Source: Fusobacterium sp. | GTDB taxonomy: Bacteria > Fusobacteriota > Fusobacteriia > Fusobacteriales > Fusobacteriaceae | DNA: 13,124 nucleotides | Reading direction: 5' to 3' | Assembly: GCA_030527385.1 (NCBI GenBank) | Contig: JAUNAY010000005.1 | Span: 1-13,124, forward strand | In this document: piece by piece, positions 7,774 through 13,124 of the stretch | How positions within the stretch are numbered: position 1 is the first letter of the stretch | Layout of the letters: each line of letters begins with the position of its first letter | Program-made: the position numbers and the translations under genes | Notes under the pieces: model-generated | Database searches by the model: none | The model's input: only the letters and a program-made list of their open reading frames with translations | What the model was told of the DNA's origin: nothing

Positions 7774-8163
7774 TTAAAGCTTAGGAAACTCTTTAGCCTC
7801 TTTTATAAATTCGACTAAAGTTTCAATTTTTACCTTTGGGTGATTTGATGAAACTCCAACTATTGTTCCCTCCACAATAGGTGCATCTACTATTTCTACC
7901 CTTATCTCATCTTTTATTAATTCTTTTGCTTTTTCAGCATTTGAAACAGAACTTCCAAGATCACATAAAACAACAACTCCATCGCCTTGATCAGCTTTTC
8001 TTATAGCACTTATAATTATCTCTGGACAAGTTCCATAACTATTTTCTTTATCTATTCCACCACCATTTATTAAGTGAAAATCGTTATTTTTTAGTTCTAA
8101 ACAAAAATTTATAATTTCTTGTGATAATTTTGGATTGTGTGCAACTACTACTATTCCTACCAT
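7774..8163 (-). CDS. dhaM: DhaM-like PTS phosphotransferase (EIIA-mannose fold) for dihydroxyacetone kinase
   Basis: This cytoplasmic protein resembles the EIIA-type domain of DhaM, which passes phosphate from HPr of the PTS to the DhaL subunit of dihydroxyacetone kinase. From the chosen start it has 129 residues, with the N-terminal phospho-histidine motif VGIVVVAHN (His9, as in E. coli DhaM), NGGGID and YGTCPEII, then VVVLCDLGSSVSNAE and VDAPIVEGT, all typical of the family. A start four codons upstream (8175) is open, but GGGGGA at about 8168-8173 serves the internal ATG at 8163, and the resulting length matches the family. No dhaK or dhaL lies nearby, so its partners must be elsewhere or it acts as a separate PTS sensor. 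It has its own promoter and terminator. Confidence 0.85.
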   Translation of the reverse strand: MVGIVVVAHNPKLSQEIINFCLELKNNDFHLINGGGIDKENSYGTCPEIIISAIRKADQGDGVVVLCDLGSSVSNAEKAKELIKDEIRVEIVDAPIVEGTIVGVSSNHPKVKIETLVEFIKEAKEFPKL

Positions 8164-8201
8164 TGTTTCCCCCATAGAAATTTGACATATCTTCTTATTA
8201 T

Positions 8202-8231
8202 TGTATATACCTTGTTTTTACTATTTGTCAA
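8202..8231 (-). promoter_or_regulatory. dhaM promoter
   Basis: Minus-strand consensus TTGACA (8226-8231) is followed after 18 bp by TATACA (8202-8207), or after 16 bp by TATATA (8204-8209). The start site would be near 8195, about 30 nt before the chosen ATG. Confidence 0.65.
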
Positions 8232-8271
8232 TATGAATGATTTTTCTTTAACAAAATAACAATTATATTAT

Positions 8272-8292
8272 AACATAAGTCATATTTATGTT
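8272..8292. repeat. 21-bp inverted repeat upstream of dhaM
   Basis: AACATAA (8272-8278) and TTATGTT (8286-8292) are perfect complements separated by 7 bp. The repeat lies about 40 bp upstream of the dhaM -35 box and just past the end of the 75-aa gene. It has no T-run, so it looks more like a protein-binding site, perhaps for an activator of dhaM, than a terminator. No other terminator for the upstream gene is evident. Confidence 0.45.
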
Positions 8293-8334
8293 AACTACTT
8301 TTTTAGAAAAAAATTGGAATAGTATGTATTTATT

Positions 8335-8562
8335 TTAACTTGCCATTTTTATTTGTTCAATCTCTTGCTTTTTTACAATTATATTGAAGAAAATTTCTAA
8401 ATATCTAAATGTATAGTCTAGATTATATGTTTTTATACTGATTTTTTTCCCATTATATTTAAAATCAATGTAGAAAATTTTGTCTTCTGAGTGTACATCA
8501 CAAATCAATTTTACGTTTTTAAACGATGTCTCCCATTTTTTATTTCTTATCAATATTTTCAT
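8335..8562 (-). CDS. Small protein of unknown function (75 aa)
   Basis: I do not recognise this protein. It has 75 residues, is lysine-rich and basic, with a probable beta-rich N-terminal half (MKILIRNKKW, then alternating hydrophobic stretches such as IFYIDFKYNGKKISIKTY) and a C-terminal amphipathic helix (about 51-72). There is one cysteine (Cys21), no signal peptide and no membrane segment. It is likely real: GGAGGG lies about 6 nt before the ATG, and a consensus promoter lies upstream. It is divergent from a Cro/C1-LexA-like repressor, and a 21-bp palindrome covers its predicted transcription start, so it is probably a regulated target of that repressor. Alternatives include a small host-takeover or stress protein; nothing in the sequence decides. 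Confidence 0.75.
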   Translation of the reverse strand: MKILIRNKKWETSFKNVKLICDVHSEDKIFYIDFKYNGKKISIKTYNLDYTFRYLEIFFNIIVKKQEIEQIKMAS

Positions 8563-8586
8563 ATTTCTCCCTCCTACACTATATAT

Positions 8587-8607
8587 AAATATAGATAATC
8601 TATATTT
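8587..8607. promoter_or_regulatory. Palindromic operator over the start site of the 75-aa gene
   Basis: AAATATAGAT (8587-8596) and ATCTATATTT (8598-8607) are perfect inverted halves around a single central A, 21 bp in all. The site lies just downstream of the minus-strand -10 box, so a bound dimer would block transcription of the 75-aa gene. The related half ATATAGAT recurs at 8696-8703, near the predicted start site of the divergent repressor gene. The likely ligand is that repressor; this is inferred from position. Confidence 0.55.
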
Positions 8608-8613
8608 GATTAT

Positions 8614-8642
8614 ATATTAAAACATAATTAGCATTTTGTCAA
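8614..8642 (-). promoter_or_regulatory. Promoter of the 75-aa gene
   Basis: Minus-strand consensus TTGACA (8637-8642), a 17-bp spacer and TAATAT (8614-8619). The predicted start lies near 8607, inside the palindrome. Confidence 0.68.
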
Positions 8643-8659
8643 TATATTTTATTTTTATA

Positions 8660-8688
8660 TTGTAAAAAAAATGAATATAAGTTATAAT
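8660..8688 (+). promoter_or_regulatory. Promoter of the S24-type repressor gene
   Basis: TTGTAA (8660-8665) and a perfect TATAAT (8683-8688) are separated by 17 bp. The predicted start near 8695 is beside the half-operator ATATAGAT (8696-8703), suggesting autoregulation. Confidence 0.68.
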
Positions 8689-8718
8689 TATTTATATATA
8701 GATATAAGGAGGTGCCTT

Positions 8719-9405
8719 ATGAATTTCAAAAATTTTTTAAAAAAGAAAAGAGAAGAATTAGGATATAGTCAAAATAAAATAGCAAAATTAATTGGGATTA
8801 CTCAATCTTATTATAATACTATTGAAAGAGGAGAAGTAAAAAATCCTCCAAGTGATGAAGTTTTAGAAAATATGGCTAAAGTACTTAATCTTACAGAGAA
8901 AGAAACTAGAGATTTTAAATATTTAGCTGCTATCGAGAGAACTCCTGCCATTATTTTAGAAGAGCTAAAAAAACTTTCTAAAATTGAAAAAAATAATGCA
9001 ATTATCTCGAATGGAATAAAAGACTTAGATAAATATATCCCTCTATATTCCAGAGTAAGTGCTGGTATTGGAGTATTTACCGATGAGTCTCCTGTTGATT
9101 TTATCTCTATTCCTGGAGTTAGAAACATAGAAACTCTTTTTGCTGTCAATGTAAAGGGTGATTCTATGGAGCCAACTATTAAAAATTCTTCTATTATTTT
9201 ATGTAGAAAAGGTGTAGATTTAAGAAATGGAGAGATTGGGACTTTTATAGTTAATGGTGAATCTTATGTAAAAAGATTAAAAGTCACTGGAAACTATATC
9301 GCTTTAATTAGTGACAATCCAAATTATCAACCTATCTATATAGGTCCTGGTGATGAATTTATAGCCGTTGGAAAAGTTTTAAAAGTTATAAATGACATTC
9401 AATAA
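8719..9405 (+). CDS. Cro/C1-type repressor with LexA-like S24 self-cleavage domain
   Basis: This cytoplasmic transcription factor has 228 residues. The N-terminal helix-turn-helix of the XRE (Cro/C1) type spans about 1-65 (LKKKREELGYSQNKIAKLIG, then TQSYYNTIERGE). The C-terminal half is a LexA/UmuD-type S24 peptidase: VKGDSMEPT carries nucleophile Ser149, and SYVKRL carries the general base Lys185. An Ala115-Gly116 pair in SRVSAG fits the self-cleavage site. Such proteins (lambda CI, HdiR) repress targets until RecA-triggered autocleavage; that trigger is known for the family, not shown here. An upstream ATG at 8671 is open, but AAGGAGGTG (8706-8714) points to 8719 and the predicted transcription start excludes 8671. 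It is divergent from the 75-aa gene with an operator between. No phage genes are adjacent. Confidence 0.9.
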   Translation: MNFKNFLKKKREELGYSQNKIAKLIGITQSYYNTIERGEVKNPPSDEVLENMAKVLNLTEKETRDFKYLAAIERTPAIILEELKKLSKIEKNNAIISNGIKDLDKYIPLYSRVSAGIGVFTDESPVDFISIPGVRNIETLFAVNVKGDSMEPTIKNSSIILCRKGVDLRNGEIGTFIVNGESYVKRLKVTGNYIALISDNPNYQPIYIGPGDEFIAVGKVLKVINDIQ

Positions 9406-9408
9406 TTT

Positions 9409-9444
9409 AAAAATAACTCTGGTGTGAATACTGGAGTTATTTTT
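9409..9444 (+). terminator. Terminator of the repressor gene
   Basis: A stem of about 15 bp (9409-9423 with 9430-9444, two G-T wobbles), with a 6-nt loop and a closing T-run, begins four bases after the stop codon. Confidence 0.85.
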
Positions 9445-9456
9445 ATTTTGTTATTA

Positions 9457-9499
9457 AAAAATTTCTTCTCTTTGTAATAAGAAATTTTTATGTTAAAAT
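9457..9499 (+). promoter_or_regulatory. thyA promoter overlapping an 11-bp inverted repeat
   Basis: TTGTAA (9472-9477), a 16-bp spacer and TAAAAT (9494-9499) with an extended -10 TG (9491-9492) form a plausible promoter 32 nt before thyA. The -35 box lies mostly within the loop of a perfect inverted repeat, AAAAATTTCTT (9457-9467) with AAGAAATTTTT (9479-9489). The repeat may be a second terminator for the repressor transcript or an operator for thyA. Confidence 0.5.
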
Positions 9500-9530
9500 A
9501 TAGAATGAATAAAAATCTGAGAGGTGAAAA

Positions 9531-10355
9531 ATGGCAAAATTTGATGAAATATACAAAAATATAGTAAAAACTATTGACGAAAAAGGAATTTGGAGTGAAG
9601 GACAAGTTAGAACAAAGTATGCTGATGGAACTCCTGCTCACTACAAAAGCTATATAGGTTATCAATTTAGACTTGACAATTCTACTGATGAAGCACACCT
9701 TATAACTACAAGATTTGCTCCTAGCAAATCTCCAATCAGAGAACTTTATTGGATATGGATTATGCAATCTAACAATGTTGATGAACTTAACAAGTTAAAA
9801 TGTAAATTTTGGGACGAATGGAAAATGGACGATGGAACTATTGGAAAAGCTTATGGATACCAAATTGCTAAACAAACATTTGGATATAAAAGCCAACTTG
9901 ACTATGTAGTAAATGAACTTAAAAAAAATCCAAACAGCCGTAGAATTATGACAGAGATCTGGGTTCCTGAAGATTTAGACAAAATGGCTCTAACACCTTG
10001 TGTTCATCTTACTCAATGGAGTGTTATTGGAGATAAACTTTATCTTGAGGTTAGACAAAGAAGTTGTGATGTGGCTTTAGGACTTGTAGCAAATGTATTC
10101 CAATACTCTATTTTACACAAATTAGTAGCTATGGAGTGTGGATTAAAACCTGCTGAAATTATTTGGAACATTCACAATGTACACATCTATGATAGACATA
10201 TGCCAGATCTATTAGAACAAGTAAAAAGACCATCATTAAACGGTGCTACTGTTAAAATAGAAAACTTTAAGTCTATTTATGATTTTAAACCTGATGATGT
10301 CGTGATAGAAAATTATAATTATGGAGATAAAATTTCTTATGAGGTGGCAATTTAA
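9531..10355 (+). CDS. thyA: Thymidylate synthase (ThyA type)
   Basis: The enzyme makes dTMP from dUMP, using methylene-tetrahydrofolate as methyl donor and reductant and releasing dihydrofolate. It has 274 residues against 264 in E. coli. Family features: DEW near 95-97 followed by GTIGKAYGYQ (102-111), paired arginines RR (137-138), catalytic Cys157 in LTPCVHLTQW, RQRSCDVALGL (175-185) with Asn188, and HNVHIYDRH (215-223). The pocket sequence differs noticeably from the E. coli enzyme (LTPCVH for the usual PPCH, and a different stretch around 186-200), so it is a divergent branch. GAGG (9521-9524) lies 6 nt upstream of the ATG. It overlaps folA by one base, and the products act in sequence: ThyA produces the dihydrofolate that FolA reduces. 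Confidence 0.95.
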   Translation: MAKFDEIYKNIVKTIDEKGIWSEGQVRTKYADGTPAHYKSYIGYQFRLDNSTDEAHLITTRFAPSKSPIRELYWIWIMQSNNVDELNKLKCKFWDEWKMDDGTIGKAYGYQIAKQTFGYKSQLDYVVNELKKNPNSRRIMTEIWVPEDLDKMALTPCVHLTQWSVIGDKLYLEVRQRSCDVALGLVANVFQYSILHKLVAMECGLKPAEIIWNIHNVHIYDRHMPDLLEQVKRPSLNGATVKIENFKSIYDFKPDDVVIENYNYGDKISYEVAI

Positions 10356-10834
10356 TGAGTAAACCTAAATTAAAAATGATCGTTTGTGTAGCAGAAAATA
10401 ATTTGATTGGAGATAGAGTCCCATCTGGAAATGGGCTTTTATGGCATTCTATGGAAGAATTACAATATTACAAATCTAAAACTATTGGAAATGTTGTTTT
10501 ATTTGGCGAAAATACTGCTAAATATGTTCCACTTAATCTTATGAAAAAAAATAGAGAAGTTATAGTTCTAACTTTAGAAAGCAAATTAGAAGATATTATA
10601 AAACAATATGAAAACAGTGGAAAAGATATATTTATCTGTGGAGGATATACAATTTATAAATATTATTTAGAAAATTATGAGATTGATGAAATCTATATTT
10701 CTAAATTAAAATCTCATATAGAAGTAGCTCCCGCTACTAATCCATTATATTTCCCAGATGTAGAAAAATTTGGTTATAAACAAGTTTCTTCTATTGAATA
10801 CAACGATTTTTTTGCAACTATATATACAAAATAA
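10355..10834 (+). CDS. folA: Dihydrofolate reductase
   Basis: The enzyme reduces dihydrofolate to tetrahydrofolate with NADPH, recycling the product of ThyA encoded just upstream. It has 159 residues, the usual length. Visible features: MIVCVAENNLIGD (8-20), LLWHSMEELQYYK (28-40) in which Glu35 takes the place of the substrate-binding Asp27 of E. coli, VVLFGENT (47-54) where most family members have a Gly-Arg-x-Thr motif, and the NADPH-binding DIFICGGYTIYKYYL (91-105). The missing arginine in the GENT stretch marks it as divergent. Its ATG overlaps the thyA stop (TAATG), and GAGGTGG (10341-10347) is the ribosome binding site, so the two are translationally coupled. Sensitivity to antifolates cannot be judged from this. 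Confidence 0.9.
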   Translation: MSKPKLKMIVCVAENNLIGDRVPSGNGLLWHSMEELQYYKSKTIGNVVLFGENTAKYVPLNLMKKNREVIVLTLESKLEDIIKQYENSGKDIFICGGYTIYKYYLENYEIDEIYISKLKSHIEVAPATNPLYFPDVEKFGYKQVSSIEYNDFFATIYTK

Positions 10835-10836
10835 TT

Positions 10837-10861
10837 AGGGTGGGCAGAATCTGCCCACCTT
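10837..10861. terminator. GC-rich terminator between folA and the heparinase-family gene
   Basis: GGTGGGCA and TGCCCACC (10839-10846 and 10852-10859) pair perfectly around GAATC, extended by two weaker pairs. It lies 4 bases after the folA stop and 8 bases past the end of the convergent gene. The following T-runs are short on both strands, so it probably ends transcription from both sides, though less ideally than the others. Confidence 0.75.
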
Positions 10862-10869
10862 AAATTTTT

Positions 10870-12771
10870 CTAATATTTAAAAATATGTAGTGTTTTTTCT
10901 CCATTATTTATATCTATAAATCCAGTTTTTCCGTAGAATAAAACACCCTCTAATAGATATGTTTTCTTTTGAGCTGCAACCTCTCTAGTTGAATTGAAGA
11001 AAATTATCTCTCTATTTTCTGAAATTTTTATCTTTATAGCTTTAGCTTCATCTTCCCCAACTAAGTCTAAATTCCCTCTTCTTACTTCTATTTTTTCAAC
11101 TTTTAAATCTTTTGGAGATATTACAGTAAATAATATTGCATTTTCTTCAAAAGAACTTTCACTTTCTAATCTAGTAGATTTCTCTAATGTATTATATTCT
11201 TTTGAAATTTCCATCTCTTTTTTATTTAATTTTACACTGTCACTCCATTTCATATAAAGAGTATTTTTTCCTTTTAATAATACACAATTATCTCTTAATT
11301 CACTTTCTATCTTATCATCTAAATTAAAAAATTGTTTATAGCTATGTTTTCCAGTTGTTAAAAATTCATCTGTAACCACCCATAAATCAGGTTTTAGATA
11401 AAATATTTTTCTATTTGAAACAACAGGATTTGGTTGATATAAATATCCTAAATGTCCTCCCTCTACATAGTCAAACTCTTTATTAAAACTATATAAAGAA
11501 TTTAGAGGAAGAGGAGTTTTTACTATTCCCCACGAACCTTTAAATTCAGAAAATAGTTTATTATCAACTATTACAGTATTATGTGAGTAGTTATTTTTTA
11601 ACTCTATTCTAGTTTGGTTTCCTTCAACATAAGTGTATCTTCCTGAATCAATTAAAAAATCTTCTCCTTTATATGTCAAATCAAAATGTAACATATCACC
11701 GTGTCCGTGTCCACTTCCTATTGATCCACAAGTAAACCATAAATAATTTCCATCTTCATCAAAAGAGTCACGAAGATAAAAATTTCCACTATTTTGTAAA
11801 GCTATTGAAGTATATTCTGGTTTTTTAATTTGTAATTTAGAATAATTTTCAATGCTTTTCTTATCTAATTCCCAAACAGATTCAAAATCTATTTCTTCAA
11901 ATCCACCAAATTTTAACTCTTCATCTTCTAAAACTGCTGAACATCTTGTTATTATATCTCTTAAATCCGTATCATCACTATCCCCTTGCATAGGTTGATG
12001 ATGATTTGGTTTTTTCATAGCAAAGTTTGAAAATCCTATTTTCCTAATAGTTTCTTTTATATACTCTGGTATTTCCATATTGTGAGCTTTAAACTGTACT
12101 GCTGTTTCTAAAAGACAGTTTAAAACCTCATTTTGATACATTGGCGATTGTTCCCAATGAACTCCATCTGGAAGTATTTGAATTTTACATTGATGCTCTA
12201 GTCTTTTTAATGGTACGGCAAAATAATCTGTATCCAATTTATTATAGTAAAATGCAAAAGTTATAAGCCCACAATTTTGAAGAACTCCCCAGTTGCTTAA
12301 AGTTCTAAAATCATCATATACTTTAAGAAGAGTGTCACACTGCTCTTTCAATGAATTATACACTTTCTCTTTAAACTCTTTTTCAAAACTATACTCTCTT
12401 TCAAATAGTTCTAATGTTTTTATCCAGTTGATACATCTAAGCCCCATCTCTATTGTACGTGCACAATCTTTAAATTCAGGATTATCAAGTTCAACATTAT
12501 CTATCCAAGAATTTATTTGTCTGATAAAAGTGTCTAAATATTTTTTATCTTTAGTTAGAAGATAAGCTTTAGCCAAAAATGTCCAATATTTATGTCTATT
12601 TAACATAAATGCCCATTCTTCATCTTCGAACGGAATTTTATTCCATTGAATTTCATTTTCAAATTTTACAGGTGTATTGCAAGCTTCCATATCCCATTTA
12701 TGATTAAAAATAAAAGTATTATTACAAATCATATCAGCTGTTTTTAATAGTAATTCTCTTGTCATATCCAT
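10870..12771 (-). CDS. Heparinase II/III-family polysaccharide lyase
   Basis: This 633-residue protein has the two-part layout of the heparinase II/III superfamily. An all-helical (alpha/alpha) N-terminal domain of about 310 residues includes LSNWGVLQNCGLITFAFYY (158-176) and PDGVHWEQSPMYQNEVL (201-217). A beta-sandwich C-terminal domain carries SGHGHGDMLHFDLTYKGE (353-370), LIDSGRYTYVEGNQTR (373-388) and NNYSHNTVIVDN (393-404). Family members cleave uronic-acid glycans (heparin, heparan, hyaluronan, chondroitin or alginate fragments) by beta-elimination. There is no signal peptide, so it probably acts in the cytoplasm on imported oligosaccharides. No transporter, sulfatase or unsaturated-uronyl hydrolase is in the window, so the substrate is unknown. 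GGGGGA (12780-12785) supports the ATG at 12771; a second ATG two codons on is possible. I found no clear promoter. Confidence 0.88.
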   Translation of the reverse strand: MDMTRELLLKTADMICNNTFIFNHKWDMEACNTPVKFENEIQWNKIPFEDEEWAFMLNRHKYWTFLAKAYLLTKDKKYLDTFIRQINSWIDNVELDNPEFKDCARTIEMGLRCINWIKTLELFEREYSFEKEFKEKVYNSLKEQCDTLLKVYDDFRTLSNWGVLQNCGLITFAFYYNKLDTDYFAVPLKRLEHQCKIQILPDGVHWEQSPMYQNEVLNCLLETAVQFKAHNMEIPEYIKETIRKIGFSNFAMKKPNHHQPMQGDSDDTDLRDIITRCSAVLEDEELKFGGFEEIDFESVWELDKKSIENYSKLQIKKPEYTSIALQNSGNFYLRDSFDEDGNYLWFTCGSIGSGHGHGDMLHFDLTYKGEDFLIDSGRYTYVEGNQTRIELKNNYSHNTVIVDNKLFSEFKGSWGIVKTPLPLNSLYSFNKEFDYVEGGHLGYLYQPNPVVSNRKIFYLKPDLWVVTDEFLTTGKHSYKQFFNLDDKIESELRDNCVLLKGKNTLYMKWSDSVKLNKKEMEISKEYNTLEKSTRLESESSFEENAILFTVISPKDLKVEKIEVRRGNLDLVGEDEAKAIKIKISENREIIFFNSTREVAAQKKTYLLEGVLFYGKTGFIDINNGEKTLHIFKY

Positions 12772-12808
12772 ATCTCTTTTCCCCCTTATATAGTATCAAG
12801 TATTTTAT

Positions 12809-12830
12809 TTATGTTATAACAAAATTGTAA
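12809..12830. repeat. AT-rich element upstream of the heparinase-family gene, similar to one upstream of dhaM
   Basis: The plus-strand 22-mer starting TTATGTTATAA matches the minus-strand 22-mer at 8257-8278 at about 19 of 22 positions, and contains the perfect palindrome TGTTATAACA (12812-12821). It lies about 40-60 bp upstream of the gene start. It could be a shared operator or a chance match in AT-rich DNA. Confidence 0.3.
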
Positions 12831-12867
12831 CAAATTATATTTATATTTTCTAGTGTAATTTTAGAAG

Positions 12868-12920
12868 AAAAAAAGAACTATTCACAAATTAATAATCTTA
12901 TCAATTTGTAATAGCTCTTT
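12868..12920 (-). terminator. Intrinsic terminator of the DisA-like gene
   Basis: On the minus strand AAGAGCTATTACAAATT pairs with AATTTGTGAATAGTTCTT (one G-U and a one-base bulge) across a 12-nt loop, followed by seven T residues (12874-12868). It starts 5 bases after the stop codon at 12925. Confidence 0.85.
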
Positions 12921-12924
12921 AATC

Positions 12925-13124
12925 TTATTTTTCCAATTCTACTGTAAATTTTAATCTCTTTAAGCCGTTTTTTATAGCTTTAATTTTTAACTTGCTCAAC
13001 TTAGTATCAGATAACTCTTCAATAGGTGCATCTTGAATTGATGCAAGTTCACCATAGGTATTTATCAATTTTTCTATATCTTTCTTAGTCAATTTACTAA
13101 TTTTTCCTAATACTCTATATCCCT
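12925..13124 (-). CDS. disA: DisA-like diadenylate cyclase, C-terminal end (partial)
   Basis: Sixty-five C-terminal residues are visible, beginning GYRVLGKISKLTKKD and ending TVELEK before TAA; the rest lies beyond the window edge. The pattern (GYR-hydrophobic-L-xK-hydrophobic, then a TYG helix, IEELSD, and AIKNGLKRL) matches what I know of the DisA C-terminus (GYRIL.KIPRL, EELDDVEGIGEVRARAIKEGL). This is the helix-hairpin-helix DNA-binding part of the protein that makes c-di-AMP. The hairpin Gly-Ile-Gly of the family is replaced here by Lys-Leu-Ser (41-43 of the fragment), which may weaken DNA contact. The cyclase domain, which would prove the call, is not in view. Confidence 0.7.
   Translation of the reverse strand, partial: GYRVLGKISKLTKKDIEKLINTYGELASIQDAPIEELSDTKLSKLKIKAIKNGLKRLKFTVELEK

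Noticed and set aside
8164..8175. Upstream ATG start for dhaM
   Set aside because: No ribosome binding site precedes 8175, and the start at 8163 gives the family's usual N-terminus with the phospho-histidine at position 9.
8671..8718. Upstream ATG start for the repressor
   Set aside because: The ATG at 8671 precedes the predicted -10 box (8683-8688) and lacks a ribosome binding site, while 8719 has an ideal one.
12781..12840. Promoter for the heparinase-family gene
   Set aside because: Several TA-rich hexamers are present, but none pairs with a reasonable -35 box at 16-18 bp.
1..13124. CRISPR array, tRNA or rRNA genes, insertion sequences
   Set aside because: No regularly spaced repeats, cloverleaf-like sequences, rRNA signatures, transposase motifs or target-site duplications were seen on either strand.

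Overview
The window is very AT-rich, with strong AGGAGG-type ribosome binding sites, many A/U-rich intrinsic terminators, and genes packed on both strands. Protein content points to Fusobacteriota (Fusobacterium or Cetobacterium type) or, less likely, a low-GC Firmicute: a clostridial-style long isoleucyl-tRNA synthetase, a short CstA transporter beside a LytS/LytT pair, a DhaM-type PTS protein and a DisA end. This placement is inference from gene content and base composition; no rRNA or tRNA gene is present to settle it.

Layout. 1-69: 3' end of an unrecognised plus-strand gene, facing cstA across a shared bidirectional terminator. 137-4145: a carbon-starvation/pyruvate-type transporter (cstA, minus) divergent from a LytS-type sensor kinase and LytTR response regulator (plus); together they resemble the E. 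coli BtsS/BtsR/BtsT pyruvate module. 4303-7666: ileS (minus) with its own promoter and a leader of about 210 nt. The leader holds a 16-residue open frame with six AUA isoleucine codons and, after it, a strong terminator hairpin just before ileS. This looks like ribosome-mediated attenuation by an isoleucine-rich leader peptide and is the most interesting signal here. 7774-8231: dhaM, an orphan PTS phosphocarrier-type protein, with its own promoter and terminator. 8335-9405: a 75-aa unknown protein (minus) divergent from a Cro/C1-type repressor with a LexA-like self-cleavage domain (plus), with a 21-bp palindrome over the unknown gene's predicted transcription start. 9531-10834: thyA-folA, overlapping by one base (TAATG), the dTMP/folate pair. 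10870-12771: a leaderless heparinase II/III-family protein (minus). 12925-13124: the C-terminal helix-hairpin-helix end of a DisA-like diadenylate cyclase (minus), cut by the window edge.

How it fits together. These are mostly short independent transcription units: pyruvate sensing and uptake, isoleucine charging, glycerone/PTS signalling, a possible DNA-damage-type switch, dTMP synthesis and polysaccharide breakdown. I saw no insertion sequence, CRISPR array, tRNA, rRNA or phage structural gene. The cis-regulatory elements, especially the ileS leader and the operator between the repressor and the 75-aa gene, are the parts least explained by ordinary annotation.
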